A stretch of DNA of 64,000 nt from Pseudoxanthomonas sp. JBR18 (GCF_028198165.1 NZ_CP116339.1:3479001-3543000); one strand, 5' to 3'. Shown: positions 1-9,849, counted from the first letter of the stretch. Notes: generated by a model not told the origin, from the sequence alone. Program-made: numbers and translations.

Positions 1-219
1 GCGGCCGTGGCCGCCATCGACTGGATCCTGGAGCACCATCCTTGGAATGAGGTCGTCCACACCATCGCACCGGACAATCTGGCCTCCAAGGCCGTGGCGG
101 CCCGGTTGGGGTCCGGCCTGTTGCGGATGGACACCTTGCCTGAGCCCTATGCGGGGCAAGTGGTCGAGGTCTGGGGCCAGCGTCGTGCGCAGTGGCTCGC
201 CAGGAAGGGGCCTGCATGA
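1..219 (+). CDS. GNAT-family N-acetyltransferase, 3' end only
   Basis: This is the C-terminal part of an open frame that enters from before the window. The visible residues (IAPDNLASKAVAARLG) match the end of the GNAT acetyl-CoA-binding fold, where an Asn followed by a helix rich in Ala and ending in LG is typical. GNAT enzymes transfer an acetyl group from acetyl-CoA to an amine; the substrate cannot be told from this fragment. Its TGA stop overlaps the ATG of the following GST gene (ATGA), so the two are probably translationally coupled. The family call is fairly safe and the substrate is unknown. Confidence 0.7.
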   Translation, partial: AAVAAIDWILEHHPWNEVVHTIAPDNLASKAVAARLGSGLLRMDTLPEPYAGQVVEVWGQRRAQWLARKGPA

Positions 220-842
220 TCGCGGTCTACGGAATGTCGGCGTCGGGCAATTGCCACAAGGTCCGCCTCACGCTGGACCTCTTGGGGCGGCGATGCGAGT
301 GGATCGAGACCGACAGCGCGGCCGGCCAGACACGGACGCCGGCGTTTCTGACGCTCAGCCCGGCTGGCCGGGTGCCCCTCCTCGTGCGCGATGACGGACA
401 GGTGCTGGCCGAATCCAATGCGATCCTGTGCTGGCTGGCCGACGGAACGACCTTGCTGCCGGCCGACGCCTGGCAGCGCGCGCAGGTGCTCTCCTGGATG
501 TTCTTCGAGCAGTACAGCCACGAGCCCTATGTCGCCGTGGCGCGCTTCATCTGCGGTTGGCTGCCCGATGATTCACCGCGACGCGAGGAGCTCCCGCGAC
601 TGCACGCCCGGGGGCGCGAGGCGCTGGCGGTGATGGAGCGGCATCTGGCCGAACACACCTGGTTTGGTGCACCGTCCCTGTCCGTGGCAGACCTGGCCCT
701 GTATGCCTATACGCACTGCGCGGGCGATGGCGGCATTGGGTTGGATGACTTTCCCGGGGTGTTGGGCTGGCTTTCGCGCATGCAGGCTGTGCCGGGCATC
801 ATCCCGATGCCGCCGCCACCCGGGCTGCGCAACACGGATTGA
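216..842 (+). CDS. glutathione S-transferase family protein
   Basis: Cytosolic GST of about 208 residues, the usual family length. The N-terminal thioredoxin-like half carries a probable active-site Ser/Asn region (MSASGNCHKVR) and the cis-proline GSH-binding motif in GRVPLL followed by ESNAILCWLA. The C-terminal half is the helical GST domain. The ATG at 216 is preferred over an in-frame ATG at 192 because it aligns with the family N-terminus and overlaps the previous stop by 4 bases. GSTs conjugate or reduce electrophiles with glutathione; the specific substrate is unknown. Confidence 0.85.
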   Translation: MIAVYGMSASGNCHKVRLTLDLLGRRCEWIETDSAAGQTRTPAFLTLSPAGRVPLLVRDDGQVLAESNAILCWLADGTTLLPADAWQRAQVLSWMFFEQYSHEPYVAVARFICGWLPDDSPRREELPRLHARGREALAVMERHLAEHTWFGAPSLSVADLALYAYTHCAGDGGIGLDDFPGVLGWLSRMQAVPGIIPMPPPPGLRNTD

Positions 843-850
843 GCGCGATC

Positions 851-1735
851 TCAGCGCGCCAGGCCGTCCAGCAGCGGGGCGATACGTAGCGGCGTGCCGT
901 GGCTGTGCACGGCTTCGGCACTGTGGTCCAGCGGCAGGACCGCCAGCGCCAGGCCTGGCGCGTGGGTGCTCGACACGACGATCTGGCCCAGCAGCCGATC
1001 GGCCTGCTCGACCGGCGCGCCCGGTTGCAGCAAGGCATCGCACTCGAACAACACCAGGCCGCGCTTGGCCTTTCCCAGAAAATGCGTACGGGCCACGATC
1101 TCCTGACCTGGATAGCAGCCCTTCTTGACGCTGAAAGCGCGTAATCGCTCGAGCGAGAGCTGTTGCGGCGTCCACTGCTCGCGCTGGGAGGCGTCCAGGC
1201 GGATCAGGCCGTGGCGCAGGTCGATGTCGCGCCATCTGCCAAGTTCCGCCAGTCCCTGTTCACCGGCGCGCAGCCCGACATGCAAGGTCCGCGGCTGTTG
1301 TGCGGTGCCAAGGTCCAGGGTGACCTCATCCGTGGTGCCCAGGTCGATCAGGGCGCCCTGGGCGCGTGCGGGCTTGACGAAGGCCGCGCTGACCGACAGA
1401 TCCGGTGGCACCTCGATGGTGACCTTCTTGCGGAACACGAAGCGCTTGAGGGCCGTGGCCAGCTCGGCGGCGGGCGTGTCGGGAACCACCATCAACAGCT
1501 GGTCGTGGGCAATCCGGAGCAGGGCGAAGACCGCGATCACCCGGCCCTTGGGCGTCAGCCACGCGTTCCACTGCCAGCGGCCATCCTCAAGTGCGTTGAG
1601 GTCATTGGAGAACTGGGCTTGTGCAAAGGGGATCGCATCCGCACCCTGCAGCCGCACCACGCCGTGGTCGGACAGGGCAAAGACCCGTTCACTGGGATTT
1701 TGACGGTTGTCAGTCAAGATCGTGAGGATTAACAT
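851..1735 (-). CDS. ygfZ: YgfZ/GcvT-type folate-binding protein
   Basis: The product has about 294 residues and the hallmark YgfZ motif KKGCYPGQEIVAR, which contains the conserved functional cysteine. YgfZ proteins are tetrahydrofolate-binding relatives of the glycine-cleavage T protein and assist assembly or repair of certain Fe-S enzymes. The ATG at 1735 was chosen because a longer in-frame start (1768) would run into the divergent small gene at 1757. Its position next to the succinate dehydrogenase genes, whose SdhB is an Fe-S protein, fits an Fe-S maintenance role. The family is confident; the exact start is less so. Confidence 0.9.
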   Translation of the reverse strand: MLILTILTDNRQNPSERVFALSDHGVVRLQGADAIPFAQAQFSNDLNALEDGRWQWNAWLTPKGRVIAVFALLRIAHDQLLMVVPDTPAAELATALKRFVFRKKVTIEVPPDLSVSAAFVKPARAQGALIDLGTTDEVTLDLGTAQQPRTLHVGLRAGEQGLAELGRWRDIDLRHGLIRLDASQREQWTPQQLSLERLRAFSVKKGCYPGQEIVARTHFLGKAKRGLVLFECDALLQPGAPVEQADRLLGQIVVSSTHAPGLALAVLPLDHSAEAVHSHGTPLRIAPLLDGLAR

Positions 1736-1756
1736 TTTGTGCGTTGCGAGATACAC

Positions 1757-1909
1757 ATGATAGGCCAAACACCTCCCATCCCCGAACCCGATCCTGAAAC
1801 GCTGCAGCCCGAACCGGTGCCAGCGCAGAAGGAGATCGGTGGGCGCGACGGCCCGGAGCCGACCCGCTACGGAGATTGGGAAAAGAACGGGCGCTGTATC
1901 GACTTCTGA
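1757..1909 (+). CDS. SDHAF4-like succinate dehydrogenase assembly factor (DUF1674)
   Basis: This is a 50-codon gene: ATG at 1757, TGA at 1907. After a Pro/Glu-rich N-terminus the C-terminus carries the DUF1674/SDHAF4 signature: a GG-R-D-GPEPTRYGDWE core followed by NGRCIDF at the very end. In mitochondria Sdh8/SDHAF4 binds flavinated SdhA and promotes its assembly with SdhB. The gene lies 72 bases upstream of sdhC on the same strand, so it probably belongs to the sdh operon or shares its promoter region. It is short enough to be skipped by most gene callers. The assignment rests on motif and context. Confidence 0.85.
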   Translation: MIGQTPPIPEPDPETLQPEPVPAQKEIGGRDGPEPTRYGDWEKNGRCIDF

Positions 1910-1981
1910 TGTCGAGTAGCACAGCGCCTTCCAGCCAACGCGGCCTTAGCTGACCGCCCAGCCGAGACAAAGAGCCACGCA

Positions 1982-2377
1982 ATGGCGACACGTCAACGTC
2001 CGCTTTCCCCGCACCTGCAGGTGTATCGCTGGCAGATCCAGATGGCCACGTCCATTCTGCATCGCGCCACCGGCATCATCCTGGCGCTCGGCGCCCTGCT
2101 GATCGCCACCGCCCTCGTCACGCTGGCCACCGGGCCCGATGCGTGGAACTGGATCAGCACCCAGGCAGGCACCTGGTACGGCCTGGTCTTCCTGTTCCTG
2201 TGGACCTGGGCGTTCACCTATCACCTGCTCAACGGCATCCGCCACCTGGCGCAGGACGGCGGCCTAGGGTTTGCCGTGTCGGCGTTCGTGCGCAATGGCT
2301 GGCTGGTGAGTCTCGGCAGCCTGGTCGTCGCGGTGCTGATCTGGGGCGCCGTGTACGCCAAGGGGGGCCTGGCATGA
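1982..2377 (+). CDS. sdhC: succinate dehydrogenase cytochrome b556 subunit
   Basis: SdhC of 131 residues, one of two membrane anchors of complex II, which passes electrons from SdhB to ubiquinone. Seen directly: the N-terminal RPLSPHLQVY motif, the Ser-x-x-His-Arg-x-Thr-Gly quinone-site motif (SILHRATG), three transmembrane helices, and the heme-proximal HLLNGIRHLAQD motif whose His is the likely heme b ligand. The stop overlaps the sdhD start (ATGA). It is the first large gene of the sdhCDAB operon. Confidence 0.97.
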   Translation: MATRQRPLSPHLQVYRWQIQMATSILHRATGIILALGALLIATALVTLATGPDAWNWISTQAGTWYGLVFLFLWTWAFTYHLLNGIRHLAQDGGLGFAVSAFVRNGWLVSLGSLVVAVLIWGAVYAKGGLA

Positions 2378-2757
2378 AGCAGTTCCGCACACCGCTCAAG
2401 ACCGCCCGCGGCCTGGGCTCGGCCAAGCAGGGCCTGCATCACTGGCTGGTGCAGCGCTATACCGCCGTGGCCCTGGTCTTCCTGGCCCTGTGGTTCGTCT
2501 ACTTCGTCGTGGGCCTGATCCACGCCGATTACCTGGCCGCCACCGACGCCATCGCCAAGCCGTGGAATGCCACGCTGCTGGTGGCCTTCCTGGTGGCCAT
2601 GTTCTGGCACGCCCAACTGGGCGTCCAGGTCGTCCTGGAGGACTACGTCCATGCGCCGCTGACGGCGATGGTCACGCAGCTCCTGGTCCGTTTCATTTGC
2701 ATCCTCGGGGCGCTGGCCAGCGTATTTGCCGTGGTCCGCATCGCATTGGGGAACTGA
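2374..2757 (+). CDS. sdhD: succinate dehydrogenase hydrophobic membrane anchor subunit
   Basis: SdhD of 127 residues with three hydrophobic helices. The segment MFWHAQLGVQVVLEDYVH carries the conserved His and the Asp-Tyr pair that contribute to heme b binding and the ubiquinone pocket. The start at 2374 overlaps the sdhC stop by 4 bases; longer upstream reading in this frame lies inside sdhC and is not real. It pairs with SdhC to anchor SdhAB in the cytoplasmic membrane. The sdhA ATG follows 6 bases after the stop. Confidence 0.95.
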   Translation: MKQFRTPLKTARGLGSAKQGLHHWLVQRYTAVALVFLALWFVYFVVGLIHADYLAATDAIAKPWNATLLVAFLVAMFWHAQLGVQVVLEDYVHAPLTAMVTQLLVRFICILGALASVFAVVRIALGN

Positions 2758-2763
2758 GTACTC

Positions 2764-4557
2764 ATGGCTTCCGCATACAAGATCACCGAACACAAGTACG
2801 ACATGGTCGTGGTCGGCGCCGGCGGCGCGGGCCTGCGCGCCACCTTCGGCCTGGCGGCCAAGGGCCTGCAGACCGTGTGCCTGACCAAGGTGTTCCCGAC
2901 CCGTTCGCACACCGTGGCCGCGCAGGGCGGCATCTCCGCCGCGCTTGGCAACATGGGCGAGGACGATTGGCGCTACCACTTCTACGACACCATCAAGGGC
3001 TCGGACTGGCTGGGCGACCAGGACGCCATCGAGTACATGGTGCGTGAGGCGATCCCGGCGATCATCGAACTGGAGCACTACGGTGTGCCGTTCTCGCGCA
3101 CCGAGGGCGGCAAGATCTACCAGCGCCCGTTCGGTGGCATGACCACCAAGTTCGGCGAAGGCCCGGCGGCGCAGCGCACCTGCGCGGCGGCCGACCGCAC
3201 CGGCCACGCCATGCTGCACACGCTGTACCAGCAGTCGCTGGCGCACAACGCGCGCTTCATGATCGAGTATTTCGCGCTCGATCTGATCTTCGACGAAGAG
3301 GGTGTCTGCCGCGGCGTGCTGGCCCTGGACATGGCCGAGGGCACGCTGCACCTGTTCCGCGCCCATGGCGTGGTGCTGGCCACCGGCGGCTACGGCCGCG
3401 CCTACTTCAGCGCCACCTCGGCCCACACCTGTACCGGTGACGGCGGCGGTCTGGCGATGCGCGCCGGCCTGCCGATGCAGGACATGGAGTTCGTGCAGTT
3501 CCATCCCACCGGCATCTACGGCGCGGGCTGCCTGATCACCGAGGGCGTGCGTGGCGAAGGCGGCATCCTGCGCAACGCCAGCGGCGAGCGCTTCATGGAG
3601 CGCTACGCGCCGCACTACAAGGACCTGGCCTCGCGCGACGTGGTGGCCCGTTCCATGACCATCGAAATCCGCGAAGGCCGTGGCGTGGGCGAGCACAAGG
3701 ACCACATCCTGCTCGATCTGACCCACCTGGGCCCGGAAGTCATCCACGAAAAGCTGCCCGGCATCGCCGAAAGCGCGCGCATCTTCGCTGGCGTGGACGT
3801 GGCCAAGCAGCCGATCCCGGTGCTGCCGACCGTGCACTACAACATGGGCGGCATCCCGACCAACTACCACGGCGAAGTGGTACGCAAGGTCGGCGACGAC
3901 CCCGATGCGGTCGTGCCTGGCCTGTACGCCATCGGCGAGGCGGCGTGCGTCTCGGTGCACGGCGCCAACCGCTTGGGGTCCAACTCGCTGCTGGACCTGG
4001 TGGTCTTCGGTCGTGCCGTGGCCAATCGTTGCGCCGACACGATCAAGCCGAACCAGCCGCACAAGAACCTGCCGTCCGACGCCTGCGACAAGGCCCTGGG
4101 CCTGCTCGACAAGCTGCGCAACGCCAATGGCGATACGCCGACCTCGGTCATCCGCGACAACATGCAGCGCACGATGCAGGCCGATGCTGCGGTGTTCCGC
4201 ACCAGCAAGACGCTGGCCGAGGGCTGCGAGAAGATGGCCGGGGTGTTCGACAGCTTCCAGGACGTCAAGGTCTCCGACCGTTCGCTGGTCTGGAACTCGG
4301 ACCTGATCGAGACCTACGAGCTCAACAACCTGCTGCTCAATGCCGTGGCGACCATCAACTCGGCCGAACAGCGCAAGGAAAGCCGTGGCGCCCACGCGCA
4401 CGAGGACTTCCCGGACCGCGACGACGAGCACTGGCAGAAGCACACCCTGGTCAACGTCGACGACAAGGGCAAGTGCAGCTTCGACTACCGTCCGGTGCAC
4501 ATGTACACGCTCACCAAGGACGTGGACGTGGTCCCGCCGAAGCCGCGCGTTTACTGA
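2764..4557 (+). CDS. sdhA: succinate dehydrogenase flavoprotein subunit
   Basis: SdhA of 597 residues, the catalytic subunit that oxidises succinate to fumarate with covalently bound FAD. Seen: the Rossmann dinucleotide motif [12 protein letters not shown] near residue 15, the [10 protein letters not shown] segment with the FAD-linking His, the active-site HPTGIYGAG region, the conserved [13 protein letters not shown] segment, and the C-terminal Arg/His-rich region. Length and motif order match the family. It is the third gene of the sdhCDAB operon; about 66 untranslated bases separate it from sdhB. Confidence 0.98.
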   Translation: MASAYKITEHKYDMVVVGAGGAGLRATFGLAAKGLQTVCLTKVFPTRSHTVAAQGGISAALGNMGEDDWRYHFYDTIKGSDWLGDQDAIEYMVREAIPAIIELEHYGVPFSRTEGGKIYQRPFGGMTTKFGEGPAAQRTCAAADRTGHAMLHTLYQQSLAHNARFMIEYFALDLIFDEEGVCRGVLALDMAEGTLHLFRAHGVVLATGGYGRAYFSATSAHTCTGDGGGLAMRAGLPMQDMEFVQFHPTGIYGAGCLITEGVRGEGGILRNASGERFMERYAPHYKDLASRDVVARSMTIEIREGRGVGEHKDHILLDLTHLGPEVIHEKLPGIAESARIFAGVDVAKQPIPVLPTVHYNMGGIPTNYHGEVVRKVGDDPDAVVPGLYAIGEAACVSVHGANRLGSNSLLDLVVFGRAVANRCADTIKPNQPHKNLPSDACDKALGLLDKLRNANGDTPTSVIRDNMQRTMQADAAVFRTSKTLAEGCEKMAGVFDSFQDVKVSDRSLVWNSDLIETYELNNLLLNAVATINSAEQRKESRGAHAHEDFPDRDDEHWQKHTLVNVDDKGKCSFDYRPVHMYTLTKDVDVVPPKPRVY

Positions 4558-4623
4558 TCAATGCCGTGAACCGGTGGCGCTGCCAGCGCCGCCGGCTCCC
4601 CAATCCACTATCGGACCTAGGCC

Positions 4624-5403
4624 ATGGCTGAGTTTGCACTCCCCAAGAATTCCAAGATCGGCAAGGGCAAGCATTTTCCCGCCCAAGGTGCCAAGAACAC
4701 GCGCACCTTCAAGATCTACCGCTGGAGTCCGGACGACGACCAGAATCCGCGCACCGATACCTACGAGGTCGACTTGGACAAGTGCGGTCCGATGGTCCTG
4801 GACGCGCTGATCAAGATCAAGAACGAGATCGATCCGACGCTGACCTTCCGTCGCTCCTGCCGCGAGGGCATCTGCGGTTCGTGCGCGATGAACATCAACG
4901 GCACCAACACGCTGGCCTGCACCAAGGCCATCGAGGATTGCGGCCGTGGCGAGGTGCCGATCTACCCGCTGCCGCATATGGACGTGGTCAAGGATCTGGT
5001 CCCGGACCTGACCCATTTCTATGCCCAGTACGCCTCGATCAAGCCGTGGCTGCGCACCCAGACCCCGGCGCCGGATCGCGAGCGCCTGCAGTCGCCGGAA
5101 GACCGCCGCAAGATCGACGGCCTGTACGAGTGCATCCTGTGCGCGTGCTGCTCGACCAGTTGCCCGAGCTACTGGTGGAACGGCGAGCGTTACCTGGGCC
5201 CGGCGATCCTGCTGCAGGCCTATCGCTGGATCGTCGATTCGCGCGACGAGGACACCGGCTCGCGCCTGGATGACCTGGAAGACCCGTTCAAGCTGTACCG
5301 CTGCCACACCATCATGAACTGCGCGCGCACCTGCCCGAAGGGCCTGAACCCGGCCAAGGCGATCGCCGAGATCAAGAAGCTGATGCTGGCCCGCGCGGCC
5401 TGA
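4624..5403 (+). CDS. sdhB: succinate dehydrogenase iron-sulfur subunit
   Basis: SdhB of 259 residues carries the three clusters that wire FADH2 to quinone. The plant-type [2Fe-2S] ligands lie in [12 protein letters not shown] and a later Cys. The [4Fe-4S] and [3Fe-4S] ligands lie in [12 protein letters not shown] and [17 protein letters not shown]. It closes the sdhCDAB operon and is followed at once by a strong intrinsic terminator. Confidence 0.98.
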   Translation: MAEFALPKNSKIGKGKHFPAQGAKNTRTFKIYRWSPDDDQNPRTDTYEVDLDKCGPMVLDALIKIKNEIDPTLTFRRSCREGICGSCAMNINGTNTLACTKAIEDCGRGEVPIYPLPHMDVVKDLVPDLTHFYAQYASIKPWLRTQTPAPDRERLQSPEDRRKIDGLYECILCACCSTSCPSYWWNGERYLGPAILLQAYRWIVDSRDEDTGSRLDDLEDPFKLYRCHTIMNCARTCPKGLNPAKAIAEIKKLMLARAA

Positions 5404-5432
5404 TCGCGGCGCCGCGACCGCACCACGCAACG

Positions 5433-5455
5433 CGCCCTCCGCCGGAGGGCGTTTT
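5433..5455 (+). terminator. rho-independent terminator after sdhB
   Basis: A perfect 8-bp GC-rich stem (CGCCCTCC / GGAGGGCG) around a GCC loop is followed by TTTT. It lies 30 bases after the sdhB stop and 26 bases before the sdhE start, so it separates the sdh operon from sdhE or lets only part of the transcripts read on. Confidence 0.85.
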
Positions 5456-5480
5456 GCGTTCTACCGACTGGATACGCCCA

Positions 5481-5747
5481 ATGAGCGAAGCTTCCGAGCC
5501 CACTTTCGACCCGGTCATCAAGCGCCTGCGCTGGCGCAGCCGACGCGGCATGCGCGAGCTGGACCAGCTGTTCGAGCGCTACCTGGACCATGCGTGGGCG
5601 AGCGATTCCGAAGCGCAGCGGGCGGTTTTCCTACGGCTGCTGGATTGCGAGGACGATAAGCTCTGGCGCTGGTTCATGGGCTACGAGGAGTGCCCCGATG
5701 CCGCGCTCGACCAGCTCATCGAACGGATCCGTCAGTTGCCGACTTGA
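5481..5747 (+). CDS. sdhE: succinate dehydrogenase flavinylation/assembly factor SdhE
   Basis: This 88-residue protein has the RGMRELD motif (family RGxxExD) that in SdhE/SDHAF2 contacts SdhA and is needed for covalent FAD attachment. A second conserved block [15 protein letters not shown] follows. The ATG at 5481 is preferred over one at 5454, because 5454 lies in the terminator tail. SdhE next to sdhCDAB is normal in gammaproteobacteria. The following CptA-like gene starts inside this one, as in the E. coli sdhE-ygfX pair. Confidence 0.95.
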   Translation: MSEASEPTFDPVIKRLRWRSRRGMRELDQLFERYLDHAWASDSEAQRAVFLRLLDCEDDKLWRWFMGYEECPDAALDQLIERIRQLPT

Positions 5748-6153
5748 GTGGCGGCCATCGCGGCTGTTGGCCGCTGCGCTGGTCCTGATCGGCGCGCTGG
5801 CCGTGCCCGCCGTACTGGCCAGTGCGTTGCCACGCGCGCTGGCGTGGGGCATGGCAGCCGTCGCGTTGGGCTACGCGATCTACATGGCGTGGCGCGAGCT
5901 GCACAGGCCCGGGCGCTGGCTGGTGATCCCGACGGGGGAGGGCGCGGTGCCGACGCTGGGCGGCGAGCCGCTGGTCCGCTGCCTGGTTCGGTGGCGCGGT
6001 CCGCTGGCGATCCTGGCCTGGCGCCTGCGTGATGGCCGGCGGGGCCGGCTGGTGTGGTGGCCCGATACACTCGCCCTGGCGCAGCGACGTGAACTGCGTC
6101 TGGCCGCTGGCGGCCTGGGGTTAACCGTCGACGCGGTGGCAATGGCACCATAG
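5698..6153 (+). CDS. CptA/YgfX-like small membrane protein
   Basis: This 151-residue product begins inside sdhE (50-base overlap, different frame). It has a hydrophobic hairpin near residues 20-60 (alternating Leu/Ala/Val stretches), then a soluble Arg/Trp-rich half. In enterobacteria ygfX (cptA) follows sdhE and was described as the toxic partner of a pair that affects cell shape; whether this homologue does so is unknown. Length, topology and position fit YgfX, while sequence identity cannot be measured here. It could also be an unrelated xanthomonad membrane protein in the same slot. Confidence 0.6.
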   Translation: MPRSTSSSNGSVSCRLEWRPSRLLAAALVLIGALAVPAVLASALPRALAWGMAAVALGYAIYMAWRELHRPGRWLVIPTGEGAVPTLGGEPLVRCLVRWRGPLAILAWRLRDGRRGRLVWWPDTLALAQRRELRLAAGGLGLTVDAVAMAP

Positions 6154-6203
6154 CGGGCCAACTGGGCCATGCGGCCCGATCACCTCGTCTTCCGCGGGAC
6201 GCA

Positions 6204-7466
6204 ATGTTCAAACCCATTTCTGTCGCCATCGGCCTGCGCTACCTGCGCGCCAAACGGCGCAACGGCTTCATCTCCTTCATCTCCATGGCCTCGATCATCG
6301 GCATCGCGCTGGGCGTGATGGTGCTGATCACCACGCTGTCGGTCATGAGCGGATTCCAGAAGGAGATCCGCGACCGCCTGCTGGAGATGACCGCCCACGC
6401 CACGGTGGAAACCGCCGGACAGCCGATGCAGCACTGGCAAGGCGCGGTGAAGCTGGCGATGGAAGACCCCCGCGTCGCCGGCGCGGCGCCCTACGTGGAC
6501 AGCGAGAGCCTGCTGACAGGCAACGGGACCCAGAACATGGGGGCCATGGTGCGCGGCATCGTGCCGGTACAGGAAGCCCATGTCTCGGTGCTGGCCAAGA
6601 AGATGGACGCCGGTTCGGTCGATTCGCTGCAGCCGGGAAAGTTCAACATCCTGCTCGGCAGCGAGCTGGCCGCCTGGCTCAACGTGCGGGTCGGCGACAA
6701 GGTCACGGTGATCACCAAGAACATCCAGGGCTCGGTGGTCGGCGCATTGCCGCAGACCAAGCGCTTCACGGTGAGCGGGATCTTCACCGTGGGCTACAAC
6801 GACATCGACAAGGGCATGGCCTTCGTCAACATGCAGGACATGCAGCGCCTGATGCGCATGGGTGATGGCGTGACTGGCGTGCGCCTGATGCTGCACGACA
6901 TGGACCAGGCCTATGCGGTGGCGCGTGACCTGGCCGGGCACCTGCAAGAACTGGGTCCGTACCCGTATCGCATCCGTGACTGGAGCGAGGAAAACGCCAA
7001 CCTCTACCAGTCGCTGAAGATGGAAAAGACCGTGATGGGCGTGCTGCTGTCGCTGATCATCCTCATGGGTGCCTTCACCCTGGTCAATTCGCAGGTGATG
7101 CTGGTCACCGACAAGCAGGCCGACATCGCCATCCTGCGCACATTGGGACTTACCCCGCGCGGGGTGATGCAGGTCTTCATGGTGCAGGGCTCGTTGATCG
7201 GGATCATCGGCACGGTGGTCGGCGTGATCAGCGGCATCGTGCTGACCATGAACCTGGAGCGGATCCTGGAATTGATCGAGCACACCTTCAACGTGGTGCT
7301 GCTGCCCTCGGACGTGTACTACATCACCGGCCTGCCGTACGTGCTGAATGCGCACGAGATCGTGGTGATTTCTCTCGTGGCCTTGACCATGAGCTTCCTG
7401 GCCACGCTGTATCCGGCCTGGCGCGCGGCCCGCACCGATCCGGCCGAGGCCCTGCGTTATGAGTGA
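6204..7466 (+). CDS. lolC: lipoprotein-releasing ABC transporter permease LolC/E type
   Basis: This 420-residue permease has one N-terminal membrane helix, a large periplasmic domain (about residues 45-265) and three C-terminal helices, the FtsX/MacB-like topology of LolC/LolE. The ending ([12 protein letters not shown]) is typical. With LolD it extracts outer-membrane lipoproteins from the inner membrane and hands them to LolA. Only one permease gene is present before lolD, so the transporter here may use a single permease (LolF-like) instead of a LolC/LolE pair, unless another gene lies elsewhere. The stop overlaps lolD by 8 bases. Confidence 0.9.
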   Translation: MFKPISVAIGLRYLRAKRRNGFISFISMASIIGIALGVMVLITTLSVMSGFQKEIRDRLLEMTAHATVETAGQPMQHWQGAVKLAMEDPRVAGAAPYVDSESLLTGNGTQNMGAMVRGIVPVQEAHVSVLAKKMDAGSVDSLQPGKFNILLGSELAAWLNVRVGDKVTVITKNIQGSVVGALPQTKRFTVSGIFTVGYNDIDKGMAFVNMQDMQRLMRMGDGVTGVRLMLHDMDQAYAVARDLAGHLQELGPYPYRIRDWSEENANLYQSLKMEKTVMGVLLSLIILMGAFTLVNSQVMLVTDKQADIAILRTLGLTPRGVMQVFMVQGSLIGIIGTVVGVISGIVLTMNLERILELIEHTFNVVLLPSDVYYITGLPYVLNAHEIVVISLVALTMSFLATLYPAWRAARTDPAEALRYE

Positions 7467-8160
7467 GCCCATGCACGACAGCACCGTGATCCGCGCCGAG
7501 GCGCTGGCCAAGACCTACGCCGAGGGCAAGATGCGCACGCCGGTCTTCGACGGCCTGGGCCTGGCGGTGGAGGCCGGCGAAACCGTGGCCATTGTCGGAG
7601 CCTCCGGCGCGGGCAAGAGCACGCTGCTGCATCTGCTGGGTGGGCTGGATACGCCCACCTCGGGCGAGGTGTTCGTCGCCGGCCAGCGGATGTCCTCCCT
7701 GTCCAATGCCGCGCGCGGCAGGCTGCGCAACCGGTCGCTGGGCTTTGTCTACCAGTTCCACCACCTGCTGCCGGAGTTCACCGCGCTGGAGAACGTGATG
7801 ATGCCGGTGGCGCTGGGCGGCGGCGACATGGCGCAGGCACGCGACCGCGCGGCCGCCTTGCTGGAGCACGTCGGCCTGGGGCATCGCCTGGAGCACAAGC
7901 CCGGCGAGCTGTCCGGCGGCGAGCGCCAGCGTGCCGCCGTCGCCCGTGCGCTGGTGAACAAGCCGGCCTGCGTGCTGGGCGACGAGCCCACCGGCAACCT
8001 GGACGAGAAGACCGCCGCCACCGTCTTCGAACTGATGCTCGAGCTCAATCGGTCGCAGAAGACCAGCCTGGTGCTGGTGACCCACGACCGCCGCCTGGCG
8101 TCCCGCCTGGACCGGACCCTGGAGCTGCATCAGGGACGTTTGCGGCCGCTGGCCGACTGA
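7459..8160 (+). CDS. lolD: lipoprotein-releasing ABC transporter ATP-binding protein
   Basis: This 233-residue ATPase has Walker [10 protein letters not shown], signature [15 protein letters not shown], Walker [13 protein letters not shown] and a switch His in LVTHDRR. These motifs and the neighbouring permease identify LolD of the Lol lipoprotein-sorting system. Two in-frame ATGs exist (7459 and 7471); the first overlaps the permease end. The gene is followed by the tRNA-Ala that hosts the genomic island. Confidence 0.93.
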   Translation: MSEPMHDSTVIRAEALAKTYAEGKMRTPVFDGLGLAVEAGETVAIVGASGAGKSTLLHLLGGLDTPTSGEVFVAGQRMSSLSNAARGRLRNRSLGFVYQFHHLLPEFTALENVMMPVALGGGDMAQARDRAAALLEHVGLGHRLEHKPGELSGGERQRAAVARALVNKPACVLGDEPTGNLDEKTAATVFELMLELNRSQKTSLVLVTHDRRLASRLDRTLELHQGRLRPLAD

Positions 8161-8221
8161 GCCGGTTCACCGGCGATGTTGGCAAGGCGCGCGCGCGGCC
8201 GGTAGAATGCGCGGGCCACGT

Positions 8222-8297
<76 letters not shown>

Positions 8298-8322
8298 TAT
8301 TTCCGTCCTAGACGGTGCGACC

Positions 8323-8365
8323 AAGGCTGGAAAGTCCTGAAATCACAGGCTTTCCGGCCTTTTTC
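8323..8365 (+). terminator. intrinsic terminator downstream of tRNA-Ala
   Basis: A long hairpin (AAGGC...GGAAAG-x-CCTG / CAGG-x-CTTTCC...GGCCTT) ends in TTTTT. It lies 26 bases after the tRNA and inside the island's left end, so it probably replaces the original tRNA terminator that integration displaced to about 14868. Confidence 0.7.
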
Positions 8366-8401
8366 GTATCCAGAGCAGTCCAGCCCAGACCAGCCGAATC
8401 C

Positions 8402-8430
8402 GGCGGTAAGTGGCGGTAGATTTGGCGGTA
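8402..8430 (+). repeat. left arm-type integrase site candidates (3 x GGCGGTA)
   Basis: Three same-orientation copies of (T)GGCGGTA start at 8402, 8411 and 8423, just before the integrase gene. The same octamer occurs twice near the right end (14762, 14774). Short direct repeats in both attachment arms are what tyrosine integrases bind with their N-terminal domain, so these are probable arm sites. This is inferred from position and repetition. Confidence 0.6.
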
Positions 8431-8473
8431 GCCAGGGCACTCCCTTAGCCTGTTACCGTCAAGGAGCCGCCCA

Positions 8474-9697
8474 ATGCCTCTCACCGATACCGCCATCCGC
8501 AAGGCGAAGCCCGCCGCCACGCCGCAGAAGCTGCGAGATGGCAACGGCCTGTACCTACTGCTACGACCTGATGGCGCACGCTGGTGGCGCTACGACTATC
8601 GCCGCCCTATCACGGGCAAGCGCAATACGATTTCATTCGGCACCTACCCGGAAGTGAGCCTTGCAGACGCACGCGAGAGGCTTGCAGAAGCACGCCGCCA
8701 GCTTGCAGCCAAGATCGACCCCGGCGAACAGAGGAAGGCCGTCAAGGCCGCTGGCGAGGCCGCAGCCGCCAACAGCTTCGAGGTCGTCGCCCGCGAATGG
8801 TTCGCCAAGCAGCAGAAGGAATGGAGCCCCCAGTACGCGGACAAGATCATCCGCCGTCTGGAGAGCGACATCTTCCCGTGGATCGGTACCCGCCCAGTTG
8901 GGGCCATCACTGCGCCAGAACTACTGAAGCATCTGGAGCGGATCGAGCAGCGCGGAGCCATCGAGACCGCCCATCGCGCCCTACAGACCTGCGGAGCGGT
9001 CTTCCGTTACGCCGTGAGGACTGGACGAGCCGACGGCGACCCGACCGGAGCCCTAAAGGGCGCGCTGACGCCCTGGCGCCCCATGCCATTCGCCGCCGCG
9101 ACGACTCCGGCAGCGGCGACCGCCCTACTGAGGAAGATCGACAGCAGCACCAGCAGGCCGATTGTTCGGAGCGCGCTGCTCCTAGCCCCACTGCTGTTCG
9201 CCCGTCCCGGCGAACTTGTCCGCATGAGGTGGGCCGAGTTGTACTTGGATGTCGGCCAGTGGCGCTACTTCGTAACGAAGACCAAGCGCACCCACATCGC
9301 CGCGCTGTCCTCCCAGGCGGTGGAAATCCTGCGCGATCTACATCCCCTTACCGGGCGTGGTGAGTTCGTCTTCTCTGGCGGACGCGACCCGCGCAAGCAC
9401 ATATCCAGCAACGCCATCCTTGTAGCAGCACGACGCTGCGGCATCGAGAAGGGCGAAAGCACCATCCATGGCTTCAGGCACATGGCGAGCACGCTGCTCA
9501 ATGAAATGGGCGGTTGGAACCCTGATGCAATCGAATCCGCGCTGACCCATAAGATGCCCGGAGTACGCGGCATCTATAACCAAGCGCAGTACCTAGACGA
9601 GCGCAAGAAGATGATGCAGACATGGGCAGATTGCCTTGATGCTCTGCGAGCAGAACCCGTTGACAAAATTGCAGGGCTCAAACGCAGAGCAGCGTAG
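8474..9697 (+). CDS. int: tyrosine site-specific integrase (P4/DUF4102 type)
   Basis: This 407-residue integrase starts with the DUF4102 N-terminal domain (TDTAIRKAKP... DGNGLYLLLRPDG... ISFGTYPEVSLADAR). A SAM-like core-binding domain and a catalytic domain follow. Catalytic residues seen: Arg in RPGELVRMRW, the HxxR box HGFRHMAST, a His in ALTHKM and the nucleophilic Tyr in GIYNQAQY. AAGGAG precedes the ATG at 8474. It lies 176 bases from the tRNA-Ala 3' end, the normal position for an enzyme that integrates into that tRNA, and all motifs are intact. Confidence 0.95.
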   Translation: MPLTDTAIRKAKPAATPQKLRDGNGLYLLLRPDGARWWRYDYRRPITGKRNTISFGTYPEVSLADARERLAEARRQLAAKIDPGEQRKAVKAAGEAAAANSFEVVAREWFAKQQKEWSPQYADKIIRRLESDIFPWIGTRPVGAITAPELLKHLERIEQRGAIETAHRALQTCGAVFRYAVRTGRADGDPTGALKGALTPWRPMPFAAATTPAAATALLRKIDSSTSRPIVRSALLLAPLLFARPGELVRMRWAELYLDVGQWRYFVTKTKRTHIAALSSQAVEILRDLHPLTGRGEFVFSGGRDPRKHISSNAILVAARRCGIEKGESTIHGFRHMASTLLNEMGGWNPDAIESALTHKMPGVRGIYNQAQYLDERKKMMQTWADCLDALRAEPVDKIAGLKRRAA

Positions 9698-9849
9698 CGG
9701 CCAGTCCGCCGACCTTGGAGTGCAACCGCTATGGACGGGGCTACCGAAGCGCGGTTTGCAGGCCTTATGATTGGGGCAAACGGACCATCTGGTGAGTTGA
9801 CAAGACTCACCGCCACCGCATTAGGAATGCTGCGAGAAGGGGGGGATAC

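Noticed and set aside
2221..4500. Open frame of 759 codons on the minus strand
   Set aside because: It lies entirely opposite sdhD/sdhA, is His/Arg/Val-rich and has no domain; GC-rich third positions create long antisense frames.
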